From Streptococcus sanguinis (GTDB lineage Bacteria > Bacillota > Bacilli > Lactobacillales > Streptococcaceae), in assembly GCA_013378335.1 (NCBI GenBank), contig CP040556.1, positions 2,234,501 to 2,298,500 on the forward strand: 64,000 nt of DNA, given 5' to 3'. A program made the translations under genes and the position numbers. Under the pieces are notes generated by a model. It searched no databases and was not told where the DNA came from. It saw nothing but the letters and a program-made list of their open reading frames with translations. Within the stretch, counting starts at the first letter, position 1. Every line of letters begins with the position of its first letter. This document shows positions 1 to 10,210 of this stretch, piece by piece.

Positions 1-356
1 TTTGAAACCGCAGTAGTCTGATCACCAGTTAATGTCTTTGTTACAGTACCTCTCCCACTTTCTGAAGTCCAAGCTTTCACTTCAAAACCAGCATTTTTGA
101 CAGTTGAACTAAACACAGTGTTAGTTTTAGAATATTTTTCTAGAGCCTCTGGAACTTTATGAAAAACTTTTTCTTGTAATAGATTTAGTTTATTGTAAAA
201 AGCCTCCAATGCATCAAGTTCTGAATTTTGTTTTTTTAACGAAAACGTTCGATCTGTATCACTGACAGCAGCTGAATAACTTTTTGAAAATTCTGAAATA
301 GATTTCCCGTAGTCTTCTATACCAGGTAAATCATGCACTTTTATAATATCACTCAT
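1..356 (-). CDS. Probable T7SS substrate or partner protein, N-terminal part (cut by window edge)
   Basis: An open frame starts with ATG at 356 behind a good ribosome site (AAAGGAG) and stays open for about 118 codons to the window edge. The protein begins MSDIIKVHDLPGIEDYGKSI and is mostly charged helix with no signal peptide, as expected for a T7SSb substrate or helical targeting partner. It lies 8 bp downstream of the DUF5082-like gene and in the same transcription unit as essC, where LXG toxins and their small helical partners are usually encoded. Whether it is an LXG toxin or only a small partner cannot be decided because the C-terminus is missing. The identification is by context; I do not recognise the family with certainty. 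Confidence 0.6.
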   Translation of the reverse strand, partial: MSDIIKVHDLPGIEDYGKSISEFSKSYSAAVSDTDRTFSLKKQNSELDALEAFYNKLNLLQEKVFHKVPEALEKYSKTNTVFSSTVKNAGFEVKAWTSESGRGTVTKTLTGDQTTAVS

Positions 357-363
357 AAAATTA

Positions 364-732
364 TTACTCCTTTGCTGTAGCTATTAGTCCTGATAAAGTG
401 GCCATTGAAGCATTGCATAGCGATGCCTCGACCCCCAGCACTAATATTTTTGTGCTGAGCTGTCCCGCAATATCATCTTTATGTTTTGTAAATTCATCTG
501 ATGCTGTCTTTACAGTCTTTTGCTCTGTTTCCGTTTCATTTTTGTATGCTGTACCAGCTAGATTATAAGTATGTTTGATGTTACCATGATCTTTTAAGAT
601 ATAATCTATAGTAGTTGAAACTCCATTTAAAGTCTTTAATGCATCTGATAGTGCAGATATTTTAGTATTTAATGCATCATATCTAGCACTAACTTCATTA
701 TATTTTTGAATTAATTCTGCTTTATTTCCCAT
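364..732 (-). CDS. DUF5082-like T7SS-associated helical protein
   Basis: 122 residues, beginning MGNKAELIQKYNEVSARYDA, with a good ribosome site (AGGAGA) before the ATG. The protein is almost entirely helical, has no signal peptide, and ends with a short hydrophobic segment containing two cysteine/serine-rich turns. Length, position directly after essC and the N-terminal coiled-coil pattern fit the DUF5082 (YwqH-like) family. Members of that family accompany LXG toxins and help target them to the type VII secretion machine. It starts 17 bp after the essC stop, so it is probably co-transcribed. The functional role is inferred from the family and the neighbourhood. Confidence 0.7.
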   Translation of the reverse strand: MGNKAELIQKYNEVSARYDALNTKISALSDALKTLNGVSTTIDYILKDHGNIKHTYNLAGTAYKNETETEQKTVKTASDEFTKHKDDIAGQLSTKILVLGVEASLCNASMATLSGLIATAKE

Positions 733-748
733 TGTATCTCCTATTACT

Positions 749-3700
749 TTATGGTATCAAAACCTTAATAGTTGTTAATTGATTATCAACTACATAATAA
801 TGTAGCTGCCCTTCCAATGCTGCTTCTCTTAGAGGTTTATTGACAGCACTTAATATACTCTGGTCATTAAATCTAATAGCTAAAATAGCTTGTTTATAAG
901 ATTTAACTTGCTTAGATGCCATATCAATATTTCTACTTATAGCTGGCGAAGCCATTACGACAATACCATATCCAACTTTAAGACCCTTTTCTAATAGATA
1001 AGTCAATTGGTCAATACCATCTTGTGATAATTCTTGAAGTAAATCAACCATATTGTAAATAATGATAGTAGCATCATGAGAGACAATATGCTGCTCCAGT
1101 CTTTCATTAATACGTTTATTCATATCTTCAAGTGACTCTAAAACTTCCTCAGCCGATGAAAAGACAAATAAATTATCAGAATCTGATAAATTATGATACT
1201 TCGGGGCTAGCACAATCACCTTCTGCTTGCCTCGTGCAATCTGCTCAGTCAAAGCACTCATCTGCTCTTCTTTATCCGTTAAGTAGAGAAGATTGCCCTT
1301 GGATAGATTCCAAGTAATTGGTTCAACCGTTTCCATATCCAGTCCCAGCGGTACGAGACCCTTCTCGTAAGCAGATTGGACACTAGCTCGGCTATAGAAG
1401 TCAGCTTCCGTCAACTCCTCTGGCACCATCGGAATGGCACTTGGGCGTTGTCCTGTCCAGACTTCTTGGAGAGAAGCGACTTCTTGACGCAGGTTGTTGA
1501 GGACTTGCGCATCATTGGCACCCGCTACTGGCAGAGCTAGCTGGATGACATCAACCTCGTCACGCTTCATAAGCGCCCGACCCTTGATGTCTTCCATGGT
1601 CGCCGCAAGAGGGGTAGAGCCCACAATCGAGCGGACTTCTCCCACATCATTCTGTGGCAGACTCAGCTGGTGCTTGAAGTTGGCGTAGAACTGCGCCCGA
1701 AGGTTGGACTGACGGCCCGCTGTCACCAAGAGGTGAACACCGATACTGAGACCTTCACGGGAGATCCGCACCAAGAGCTTGAAGAGCTCTGCTTCATAGG
1801 CCTCTTCCTTCATGGACTCATAGCTATCCAGTAGGATGACAATTGCCGGCTCTTGCTGACCGCTAGCCTGGCGGTAGAGCTCCAAGGTCCCAACGCCGTA
1901 GTCCGACAAGAGCTTCTTACGCCGGTTGAGCTCCCGCTCCATGATGCGGACAAACTTGGCAATCTTCTCCGTCTGATCCAAAAGCAAGGTATCGGCCACC
2001 TGCGGTAATTGACCCAGTGGTGCCAGACCATTGGTCCCGAAGTCCATCAGGTAGAGGGTGACATCTTTGGGACTGAACTTGCGAGCCAAGTCCATGGCCG
2101 CACTCTGCAGGAAGGTTGTCTTCCCTGTACCAGGACTTCCGTAAAGCAGGATATGCCCATCCTTGGACAGGTTGACAGAGACCGGCTCTTGCTTCTGAGC
2201 CTGCGGAATATCCGCCATTCCTAGAAGGACGGAGACCGGCTTCTTTTGTTCCCAAGCTTCCTGCGGATGGATAGGTTCCAGCTCTTGCAGAGTCATCCGC
2301 TCTTTAAGTGGTGGCAGCCATGGCTGTGGTACTGGAGGAATCTGCTGGCTCTCTGTCAGTAGTTGGATCTGACTGACAATAGCCTCCAGCTCTGTCGGTA
2401 CTTCCTTGATATCCTCGGCTAAGTCAAGACCTGACAGGTCTTGATTGAGCACTTCGTATTGACCCAGGTCATTGATCAGGTAGATGGTATGGTCTTCAAT
2501 TCCCAGCTCATCCTTATCCGGCTGGTAGTCTGCCCCTGACCAAGCTGACTGGAAGAGTTCATAGACTTCATTATTACCGACCTGCAGATAGGCCCGGCCA
2601 GTCTGGGTAATCTCCGCCGCATCTGGCGTCTTAAGCATTTCCATCGAGTCCGTCCGGTCTGCCACCTTGAGCGCCAGCTTAAAGCGGGAGTTGGACCAGA
2701 TCTGGTCATCCACCACCCCAGAGGGCTTCTGAGTAGCCAGGATCAAGTGGACACCGAGGGAACGCCCGACCCGAGCGATGGATACCAGCTCCTTGATAAA
2801 GTCAGGCTGGTTGACCTTGAGCTCTGCGAACTCATCCGAGATGAGGAAGAGATGGGGCAGGGGTTCAGTCGCTTCCCCGTTCTTAAATTTCTTTTGATAT
2901 TGGTTGATATGATTGACTTCAAACTCTCTGAAGAGCCGCTCCCGGCGGTGAATCTCCGCATTGATGGAAGCTAGCGCCCGCATGGATTGGGCCCCGTCCA
3001 AGTTGGTAATGGTTCCCAAGAGATGGGGCAGGTTCTTGAAGAGATTGGCCATTCCCCCACCCTTGTAGTCGATGAGCAGAAAAGCCACATCGTGCGGGTG
3101 GAAGTTGACAGCCAGACTCAAGATATAGGACTGGATGGTCTCCGACTTACCAGATCCGGTTGTCCCGGCAATCAGCCCGTGTGGTCCGTGAGCCTTTTCA
3201 TGCAGGTTGAGGTAGACCAGGTCTTCCTTGCCCCGCAGGCCGATTGGCACTGCCAAACTCTTATAAGGTGCATTCTGTTGCCACTTTTGCAAGACTTGCA
3301 GGTCCGAGAAGGTCTCTGCCCCATACATCTCCATAAAGGTGACCGTATCAGGGATTGAGCTCTTGAGATTCTGCAGGTGATTGAGCGGCGCCAAGGTCCG
3401 AGCGATGCGCTCCTTGTCATAGCCTTCTGGGAAATGATCTAAGCGGAAGTCAATCTCTCTGAGGATTCCCTCTTCCATGACCAACTGCCCAGTGTTGCGG
3501 TCCTTGATATTGACAACCGTCTTGATATTTTCAGACAGAGAGCTCATGACATCCTGCACGAAGATGAGTGAGCAGCCCAGGTCCGTCGGATCCTCAGTAA
3601 AGAACTCCATGATGATATGGTCGAGAATCAGCTTTTCATCTGTGACCAAGACTACATAGTGAGGGCTGTAGAGCGTCGTCTCCTGCCGGGTCGCTTCTTC

Positions 3701-5149
3701 CTTCTGAGCCTTGCGCAGTTTCAGGATTTGGTTAAGGCTGTTTAGAACCTGATCGTGCGTCCGCTGGTTATAGACAAAGCCACGGACATTCAGCTCTTGC
3801 AGAGTCGCATGTGGCAGCCAGCGCAGCCAATCCCACTGGTCGCGTTCCTCCTCTGGCATGATGGTAATCACCTGCACATCGTGGTAGGAGTGAAAGACCC
3901 CCAACTGCATGACCAAGAGCTGGAGCTGTTCCATCACCAGATTGCGCGGACCGATATAGCCGACCGGTCCATGACTGAGATTAGCCACGATAGGAAGATC
4001 GGGAATTTTCTTATGTCTAGTGTAGAGAGCATAGCCCTCCTCTTCCAGCGCATCTTTCTTGCCGCTTCGCTCTTCTTGACCGTAGGTCAGCTTATAAGAG
4101 GTTGGCACCTGTCCAAGCCCCAAGCGATAGTAAAGAAAGTCAAAGTGCAGCGGTGTCTTCTCGTAGATGCGGTGGCTGTAGTCTGTCACCAGACCCGTCA
4201 ATTCGTTAATGTTTGGGAAATGGTAAAGCATGCCATCACGCTGCTCACGTTCCAGCTTGTTCAGCTCAATAGCCTTGTCTTTTAGATAGAGGCGATAAAG
4301 ATCGATGCGCTCTTTCTTGTCTTCCTTGAACTTCTTGCGGTTTTTGAAGAAACCGCGCACCGAAAAGATAGCACTGGCAATCGACATAGTCACCGTAACG
4401 AGGATATAAATCCCCCGCGGCTGAACCAGTGTAATCAGTACCGTCACCCCAACCATGAGAAGTGGCGGCACAATCAGTCTCAAGAGCTCATCATTAGGCT
4501 TTTGAGGCTCCTTGCTTGGCGGAGCAATCTGGATCTTGTCCTCTGAGCTCCGATAGATAATCCGCGGTGAGCGGTGATAGTCTGGATAGTCTGGATAAAA
4601 ACCATGGCGAGAAGCCCCCCGCAAGGTCAGGTTAGAACTGACCGTAGCTGGACCCGTCACCCAGATTTCTTCTGGATAGACCTTGAAGCAGATACCTTCC
4701 AAGCTCAGCTCGTCACCGGCTTCCAGCTGTATTTGGTCTCCCGTCCACTCAACGTGATTGAGGTAGACTTGACCTCTCATCTTGGTCAAAAGCCAAGAAT
4801 CATTCGTTCGCTTCAAGAGCAACTCCAAAGGCGCTTCCAGACTGATAGCTGCCCCCTTCTGGTCGCTGATGAGTAACTCTTTTCTGTCCAGTAGGTCATA
4901 AACAGCCGGTTCTGAATCAGATTGATACAAGGTCAGATTACCCAAGGCCATACCGTCAGTTACGACACCCGTTTCTTCCCCCATCTGATAAAAGACTTGC
5001 CCTTCAGCTAGCTGAAGCTGGATAGGAGTCTCCTGATGAGGCAGGTAAAGCTGAGCCTTCTCACTCGCTGCTAGGAGAACTTTCTTGTCCTCTGTCAGCT
5101 GCAGCTCATAGCGCAGATGGTCTGTATAGATGATGATTGTCTTGCCCAT
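749..5149 (-). CDS. essC: EssC, FtsK/SpoIIIE-type ATPase of the type VII secretion system
   Basis: 1466 residues, the usual length for T7SSb EssC. The first ~190 residues form the tandem FHA-like region, followed by two membrane helices around residues 228-262. The FtsK/SpoIIIE ATPase domains follow. The first carries Walker A GTTGSGKS near residue 665 and the second GSPGTGKT near residue 1003, with Walker B-type hydrophobic strands ending LLIDYKGGG and VILLDSYES. A third C-terminal domain lacks a clear P-loop, as is normal for this family. EssC is the membrane motor that recognises EsxA-type substrates and drives export. It starts 3 bp after essB ends, so the genes are co-transcribed. The C-terminal variant usually matches the toxin set encoded next to it, here the genes at 1-732. 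Confidence 0.97.
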   Translation of the reverse strand: MGKTIIIYTDHLRYELQLTEDKKVLLAASEKAQLYLPHQETPIQLQLAEGQVFYQMGEETGVVTDGMALGNLTLYQSDSEPAVYDLLDRKELLISDQKGAAISLEAPLELLLKRTNDSWLLTKMRGQVYLNHVEWTGDQIQLEAGDELSLEGICFKVYPEEIWVTGPATVSSNLTLRGASRHGFYPDYPDYHRSPRIIYRSSEDKIQIAPPSKEPQKPNDELLRLIVPPLLMVGVTVLITLVQPRGIYILVTVTMSIASAIFSVRGFFKNRKKFKEDKKERIDLYRLYLKDKAIELNKLEREQRDGMLYHFPNINELTGLVTDYSHRIYEKTPLHFDFLYYRLGLGQVPTSYKLTYGQEERSGKKDALEEEGYALYTRHKKIPDLPIVANLSHGPVGYIGPRNLVMEQLQLLVMQLGVFHSYHDVQVITIMPEEERDQWDWLRWLPHATLQELNVRGFVYNQRTHDQVLNSLNQILKLRKAQKEEATRQETTLYSPHYVVLVTDEKLILDHIIMEFFTEDPTDLGCSLIFVQDVMSSLSENIKTVVNIKDRNTGQLVMEEGILREIDFRLDHFPEGYDKERIARTLAPLNHLQNLKSSIPDTVTFMEMYGAETFSDLQVLQKWQQNAPYKSLAVPIGLRGKEDLVYLNLHEKAHGPHGLIAGTTGSGKSETIQSYILSLAVNFHPHDVAFLLIDYKGGGMANLFKNLPHLLGTITNLDGAQSMRALASINAEIHRRERLFREFEVNHINQYQKKFKNGEATEPLPHLFLISDEFAELKVNQPDFIKELVSIARVGRSLGVHLILATQKPSGVVDDQIWSNSRFKLALKVADRTDSMEMLKTPDAAEITQTGRAYLQVGNNEVYELFQSAWSGADYQPDKDELGIEDHTIYLINDLGQYEVLNQDLSGLDLAEDIKEVPTELEAIVSQIQLLTESQQIPPVPQPWLPPLKERMTLQELEPIHPQEAWEQKKPVSVLLGMADIPQAQKQEPVSVNLSKDGHILLYGSPGTGKTTFLQSAAMDLARKFSPKDVTLYLMDFGTNGLAPLGQLPQVADTLLLDQTEKIAKFVRIMERELNRRKKLLSDYGVGTLELYRQASGQQEPAIVILLDSYESMKEEAYEAELFKLLVRISREGLSIGVHLLVTAGRQSNLRAQFYANFKHQLSLPQNDVGEVRSIVGSTPLAATMEDIKGRALMKRDEVDVIQLALPVAGANDAQVLNNLRQEVASLQEVWTGQRPSAIPMVPEELTEADFYSRASVQSAYEKGLVPLGLDMETVEPITWNLSKGNLLYLTDKEEQMSALTEQIARGKQKVIVLAPKYHNLSDSDNLFVFSSAEEVLESLEDMNKRINERLEQHIVSHDATIIIYNMVDLLQELSQDGIDQLTYLLEKGLKVGYGIVVMASPAISRNIDMASKQVKSYKQAILAIRFNDQSILSAVNKPLREAALEGQLHYYVVDNQLTTIKVLIP

Positions 5150-5151
5150 AC

Positions 5152-6426
5152 TTACTCCTTCGCGCTACTGCTAGATGACGCTTCACTGCTGGAGGAAGAG
5201 TTTGCTCCTGAAGAACCTTCCTCGCCAGAAGCACTTGAGCTAGAATCACCAGTTAGAAGCTCCTTGCGGCTATCCCAGTATTTCTTATACTCGCCTTCCA
5301 AGGACTCAAGCTTAGTCTCCCGTTCCTTACCAGACAAACTATCGTCTTCACGCACCTTTTTCATCTCCTGCGTCAAGGCATAGATGATCAGATCTGAGTC
5401 ATTAATCCGTTTGGCTGTATCCAAAGCATCTTCAAAATCATTACGTCCAACTTGAATCCAGTAATTGAGATAGAGATCATCAGACTTGAGCGTGACATTA
5501 TTTAGAATGACCTTACGCTGATCATCGGAAAATTCTAGCCCCTGGATATAAGAGTAGGCCAGTATATATTTCTGTGTATTCGGCAGGCTCTTAGGAGAGA
5601 TTCCTTCCAGCTCATCGATGACCTTGCTGTAGTCCACTTTGATAAAGGCAGTATCTGCCTGTAACAGCTTTTCCTTGAAAGGATTTTGTATGAAAATCAA
5701 GTAAATCAAAGGAATGGTCAAAATCACAACAGCTGCTGTCAGCCAGATGGTCGCCAGTTTAAAAATCTTATGCTGGCGCTTGGAGACCAGTGTCTGCTTC
5801 GCTGCTTCTTCTGCAGCCTTTTCCTGATAGGATTTCTCCAAAACAGCAACAGCATCTTCCAGACTGTCAGCCTCACGCAGCTCCACTAGGAAATCCGGCA
5901 GAGTTTCTAGCTCTAACGAGCCCTTGTAAAGCTCCATAAAGTCCAGATCTGCAAAGAGCGTCACTGCAAAGCACTTGGCCTGACGCAAGAAGTCCTCCCG
6001 AGAGATAGCCTGAGGTGTCATAATACCTGGAACTCCGCGATAAGCAATCTTAGCCTGCGCATCCTTGGTAATAAAGAGATTGCTAGGATGCAGCAAAAAA
6101 GTAACCGGCAATTCCAGTGCCGCTTCTAGAGCAAACACATTGAGAGCCAGACGAATCCGCTCAGAAATCGTGCGCTTTTCAATCTCTTCCTTGGACAGCC
6201 CCAAAGGCTCAATCTGATAGGTGAAGTAGACACTATCATGGTCGGCCTTAGTCTCCTGTTCCAAGAAAAGCGGATGATGCAGGTCCAAAAGCAAGAGCTC
6301 CCGCAAATCCTGCGTTGCCACATCCGAGCGCTTGAGCGTCAGGCTCCAATTCTTGTCATTTTTTTCATAGATAAACTCTTGTTCAGCAAATACAAATTTT
6401 TCCTCAGTCACCTTAAATCTCCTCAA
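5152..6426 (-). CDS. essB: EssB/YukC pseudokinase-like membrane component of T7SS
   Basis: 424 residues. The N-terminal ~215 residues are soluble and match the pseudokinase-like cytoplasmic domain of EssB/YukC. A single hydrophobic helix at about residues 222-245 is followed by an extracellular helical domain. The C-terminus is low-complexity, rich in serine, glycine and glutamate (SSSSASGEEGSSG and similar). EssB bridges EssC and the rest of the membrane complex. The gene overlaps the end of esaB by 14 bp and is followed by essC after 3 bp, so translation is probably coupled. The Ser-rich tail is longer than in the staphylococcal protein and may be a flexible surface segment. Confidence 0.93.
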   Translation of the reverse strand: MRRFKVTEEKFVFAEQEFIYEKNDKNWSLTLKRSDVATQDLRELLLLDLHHPLFLEQETKADHDSVYFTYQIEPLGLSKEEIEKRTISERIRLALNVFALEAALELPVTFLLHPSNLFITKDAQAKIAYRGVPGIMTPQAISREDFLRQAKCFAVTLFADLDFMELYKGSLELETLPDFLVELREADSLEDAVAVLEKSYQEKAAEEAAKQTLVSKRQHKIFKLATIWLTAAVVILTIPLIYLIFIQNPFKEKLLQADTAFIKVDYSKVIDELEGISPKSLPNTQKYILAYSYIQGLEFSDDQRKVILNNVTLKSDDLYLNYWIQVGRNDFEDALDTAKRINDSDLIIYALTQEMKKVREDDSLSGKERETKLESLEGEYKKYWDSRKELLTGDSSSSASGEEGSSGANSSSSSEASSSSSAKE

Positions 6427-6652
6427 TCTCTACTAAATCTCCTGTTGTGACTGGATAATCAGCCAAAACCTTGCCCTCATCCAGTATCAACCCCTTGTTA
6501 ATAATCCGCAGCTGATACTTATGGCGCTTTCCTTCGATATTGAAAATCTGATCAATCTCCCGAATGAAGCGACGGACCTCAATCCGCTTAGGAATGCGAA
6601 TATCCACGTCCTTATCCCGCAAACGGAGGGTGATGTTGATATGTCCTTTCAT
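6413..6652 (-). CDS. esaB: EsaB, ubiquitin-like T7SS regulator/component
   Basis: 79 residues starting MKGHINITLRLRDKDVDIRI, with the beta-grasp (ubiquitin-like) pattern of EsaB/YukD. I chose the ATG at 6652 rather than the upstream in-frame codon at 6688, because the shorter form gives the family length and the upstream extension lies inside essA. EsaB is a small cytoplasmic protein required for T7SSb activity. Its start lies immediately after the essA stop and its end overlaps essB, typical of a tightly packed operon. Confidence 0.92.
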   Translation of the reverse strand: MKGHINITLRLRDKDVDIRIPKRIEVRRFIREIDQIFNIEGKRHKYQLRIINKGLILDEGKVLADYPVTTGDLVEIEEI

Positions 6653-6653
6653 T

Positions 6654-7112
6654 TTATACTTCTCCCTTACTGATACGATAGCTGACAAAGACAGTCATAC
6701 TGACCAAGAGCATGGCTACTACAAAGTAAACCACTCCTGGCAGAAAATCATCCCAGCTGCTCTCCTCATCGCTCTTCAAACTCGTCTGCAGCTTGGACAA
6801 TTTTTCCGTTCCTGGCTGAAAAAGCTCCTTGGAATGGTAAATATCCGTCGGCCCCTGTATAGCAGAAAACAGTTGTCCCGCTTCTGTGGCCAACTGTTTA
6901 TTTTGATACTGCTTCATTTCCTGAATTTTTTCCTGATTCTCAGCAACGAAAAGAGACTTGGTGCCTTCCGATTGTGCACCAAAGTTCAGTTCTTGCTCTT
7001 TTTCAATCCGCGAATTATCTATCTGCAGACGATTATCCTTTAGCTCATCTGCGGCAACAGCCGTCACCGCAAATGAACTTAGGAGTAGGAATAAAAACAG
7101 AATTCTTTTCAT
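6654..7112 (-). CDS. essA: EssA, T7SS membrane protein
   Basis: 152 residues with an N-terminal hydrophobic signal-like segment (residues 1-20, MKRILFLFLLLSSFAVTAVA), a charged helical extracellular middle, and a second membrane helix at about residues 125-145. This two-helix layout and the position between esaA and esaB match EssA of Firmicutes T7SSb. EssA is an integral component of the membrane complex with no known enzymatic activity. It follows esaA by 6 bp. Confidence 0.9.
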   Translation of the reverse strand: MKRILFLFLLLSSFAVTAVAADELKDNRLQIDNSRIEKEQELNFGAQSEGTKSLFVAENQEKIQEMKQYQNKQLATEAGQLFSAIQGPTDIYHSKELFQPGTEKLSKLQTSLKSDEESSWDDFLPGVVYFVVAMLLVSMTVFVSYRISKGEV

Positions 7113-7118
7113 ACTCTT

Positions 7119-10022
7119 CTAAACTTCCTCAGTTTTTAATGTTCTAGTCTTGATAAAGATATTAGCTGCAATCAGCAGAGCCAGCAAGACAACCAGACCA
7201 AAGATGGCAAAGAAGCCAGTGGTCTTGCCGTCAAAGTAACCTGACAGCATGCCTTCTAGCACAGACAAGGGGTTCAAACTCTTGATAAAGGCTGGGAAGC
7301 CAGTTAAGGTAGCCGTTGTACCAATAGCATTAGACAGGTAGACAAAGCTAATAATCATGAAGAAGGCTAAGGCCATACCCATCACGCGCAAGTGCTTGAG
7401 AATCAAATACTGCCCCTGAATCAAGACAAAGCTAGCAACCACAATCAACAAGACCCAAGACGGTACATATTCCTTGCCGATGTGAAGCTGCATACTGGAG
7501 ACAATCCCAATAACTAGCCCAATCGTCAGAGACAGGAAGCCTAGAATGCCCACAGTCGTAATATCTGTATCTTGTAGTTTATTAAGTTTAAAGCGGTCTT
7601 TAACCTTGCGCACAATATTTTGCGTTGCAAAGAGATAGGCCGTAAAGAGACTGACAATCCCCAACAAGAGGATCCAAGTAAATGGACGGTATACATTGAC
7701 AGTCGCTTTGATTGATGAAGAAGACTGAGCAACTGGATTCGATAAGAAGTCCAGCAATACTTCATTAGGAACACCATTCTCATAGGCATTATTAAGAACC
7801 TTGACAAAAGACTCCACAAAGTTGCCATTATCTTCCAATTCCTTATTGAATTGCCCCATCAAGCTTTCAGCATTTGCAGACAGTTTTTCGGTTGTCCCCT
7901 GCGCGTTTTCCAGCTCACGATTGAAACTGCTAAAGATTTGGTTGACACTATCTGCAGCTTGTACGTTAGTCTGAGATGACGACTTAACGCCAGAAGTCGA
8001 AGACAGCAAGGATGAGAATTCTGAATTCAGAGATGACAGATCAGCGTCGGTCTTATTCAGTGCATTAGTAGAAGTTTCCCGAGAAGTTGAGATGCCTTTC
8101 AATTTCTCTCGTACATCTTTGTAAAGATTGAGCTGTTTATCAATCTCAGTTGCGAGTTCTGAATTGGTCCCTTTGACGTCTTCTATCTTGTTTTTCAAGT
8201 TATTAATCGTTTCATCCAAGGTTTCTTTAACCCCTTGACTCTTACCATCGTTACTTTTAGACAAGCTATTTTGATAGCTATCTAGATTCGAATTAATAGC
8301 ATTTATCAAAAGGGTAGATAGGGATTCAGACATATCTTTATTTTTTAACTCAACAAAAGAATTATAAGCCTGGATTAAAGACTCAGCTCGTTGGTAATTA
8401 GACGCAATCTCTTGAACCTTTGCTCCGTAGTCTGCAGCTGCTTTCTGCGCAGCCTGTACATTCACGGGTACGCTCGTAGCTGTAATGCCATTCAGAGAAA
8501 TGTCAATGGAACTATCAACTGAGCTAGCTGCCGCAGCATTATCCACACTGAATTGAACAGTAAACTTAGCATTTTCAGCTAAAGTAATTTCCTGACCATT
8601 TGTTACAGGTTCACTATTGTAAGTAATAGTTTGAACCGTTACACCTGCTGGCGGTTGAACTGATACTGTAGCCTTGCTACCAGTCTGAGCATTGACCTGA
8701 CCGCTGGCAGAACTAGCCGCTTGATCTGCAATCGCCGCAAGATTTGCTAAATCAGCAGCTCCATTTCCTTGCGGCGTTCCAAATTGCGAAATAGTAGAAT
8801 AGTCAATTGCAGGGACTGACAATCCGTATTTGACCTCTGTTATTGGAGAAGCTGGCAAAGTTTTTACTGTTTCAGCTATTTGGGTTCTTAAGGATGCTTC
8901 ATAGCTTGTTAAAGCATCTCCAAAAACTGCGCTAAGAGTAATAGGCTTGCCTTCTTCAACACCATAGTAGGTCCTTAATTTACTATCAACAAAGCCCTGA
9001 ATCTGCTGTTTATGGACATCTAATTGACCACGTTCTGCTTCCAAGGCAGATTCCAAATCCGCTAATTGCTTACTGACATTATCAGCATCAACATCTTTTA
9101 CTTCATCGGTTGGGCCAAGCTGTTTAGTGAAATCGTTTTGTGTTTCTTCTAACTTAGCGTAGAGTTTTTGAGTATCATTATGGACAACTTTTTCATCCAT
9201 TTCCATCAGTTGCTTCATAAAAGCAGCATAGTTGATTTGATCATCCGCACGCTGTTTGAGAAGACTATCAAAATTCTTTCCATAAGTCGCCTGAGAGGTA
9301 TCCAAGTCATCGAAAGCCTTAGCATAGCTTTCCAGAGTCGTCTTCAGAGAATTATTGGCTTCGACAGATGAGGCAGACATACTAACCAACGTTGGGAAGA
9401 TATTCTTAGACCCGATAGCTGAGTCCAACAAGTTGGTACGATAATTGCCAATATTGGTAATTTGCACCTCTGAACTAGCCTGCACATTTTGCTGGGCTGT
9501 ATAAAGATTGCTCAGGATGCTAGCCATATACATATCAACCAACTGACTATTCAAATCCGCGATAATATCCTTAGCTAGATTATTAGCTTCATTTTCAATC
9601 TGCTGATTTCCAGCAGCATTGACCTTATAAGTGACGATTGCCCGATCTGCGCTGATAGCATTGACATCTAGCACTTTCTCTGAAAAGTCACTTGGAATGG
9701 TCACAACCAGCTGGTATTTCCCATTTTCGAGACCAGTATCCGCAGCTCCACGCGTCACAATATACCAGTTCTGAGAGTCATCTCGTTCCAGATTCTTGAC
9801 ATAGCTAGCACCAAGATTGTACTCTTTCTTGTCAACCTTAACAGCCCGATCTTCATTTACGACTGCAACATTCAGTTTAGTCTTTTGATCCGTCTTAATC
9901 TTGCTGTCTTTAGCACTACTTGTATTCTTTTGCACTGCGACATTCAGCGTCACTACTGCAGCCAGCAAGGCGATAACTAAAACAACGTTTCCTATATACT
10001 TAAGTAATTTTTTATTTCCCAT
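7119..10022 (-). CDS. esaA: EsaA, large T7SS membrane protein with extracellular stalk
   Basis: 967 residues. One membrane helix lies near the N-terminus (about residues 9-28), followed by roughly 750 extracellular residues rich in coiled coil. A cluster of five or six helices then occupies about residues 775-960. This is the EsaA/YueB topology, in which the extracellular domain forms a long arrow-like dimer projecting through the cell wall. It is the first gene after the terminator that follows esxA. There is no clear Shine-Dalgarno sequence before the ATG at 10022 (the preceding 20 bases are A/T-rich with only GAAAAAG), which could lower its translation relative to esxA. Confidence 0.95.
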   Translation of the reverse strand: MGNKKLLKYIGNVVLVIALLAAVVTLNVAVQKNTSSAKDSKIKTDQKTKLNVAVVNEDRAVKVDKKEYNLGASYVKNLERDDSQNWYIVTRGAADTGLENGKYQLVVTIPSDFSEKVLDVNAISADRAIVTYKVNAAGNQQIENEANNLAKDIIADLNSQLVDMYMASILSNLYTAQQNVQASSEVQITNIGNYRTNLLDSAIGSKNIFPTLVSMSASSVEANNSLKTTLESYAKAFDDLDTSQATYGKNFDSLLKQRADDQINYAAFMKQLMEMDEKVVHNDTQKLYAKLEETQNDFTKQLGPTDEVKDVDADNVSKQLADLESALEAERGQLDVHKQQIQGFVDSKLRTYYGVEEGKPITLSAVFGDALTSYEASLRTQIAETVKTLPASPITEVKYGLSVPAIDYSTISQFGTPQGNGAADLANLAAIADQAASSASGQVNAQTGSKATVSVQPPAGVTVQTITYNSEPVTNGQEITLAENAKFTVQFSVDNAAAASSVDSSIDISLNGITATSVPVNVQAAQKAAADYGAKVQEIASNYQRAESLIQAYNSFVELKNKDMSESLSTLLINAINSNLDSYQNSLSKSNDGKSQGVKETLDETINNLKNKIEDVKGTNSELATEIDKQLNLYKDVREKLKGISTSRETSTNALNKTDADLSSLNSEFSSLLSSTSGVKSSSQTNVQAADSVNQIFSSFNRELENAQGTTEKLSANAESLMGQFNKELEDNGNFVESFVKVLNNAYENGVPNEVLLDFLSNPVAQSSSSIKATVNVYRPFTWILLLGIVSLFTAYLFATQNIVRKVKDRFKLNKLQDTDITTVGILGFLSLTIGLVIGIVSSMQLHIGKEYVPSWVLLIVVASFVLIQGQYLILKHLRVMGMALAFFMIISFVYLSNAIGTTATLTGFPAFIKSLNPLSVLEGMLSGYFDGKTTGFFAIFGLVVLLALLIAANIFIKTRTLKTEEV

Positions 10023-10210
10023 GGATGTAAATTTCTTTTTCTTTTTAATTTTTTTAGTTTATTGTTACATAAAAGAGCACACAGAAAGACACAAACAGCT
10101 CTAACAGTCTAATTCAGATATTGATTCAGATTGTCAGAGCTTGCCTTTACATTGCAGCGATTTTCTTATCAAACATGAAAGAAACTGCCATTTTTTCATT
10201 TTTAATCTTT

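Noticed and set aside
3755..4285. Long antisense frame (176 codons) inside essC
   Set aside because: Exact antisense of a conserved ATPase gene, no ribosome site and no domain; typical shadow frame.
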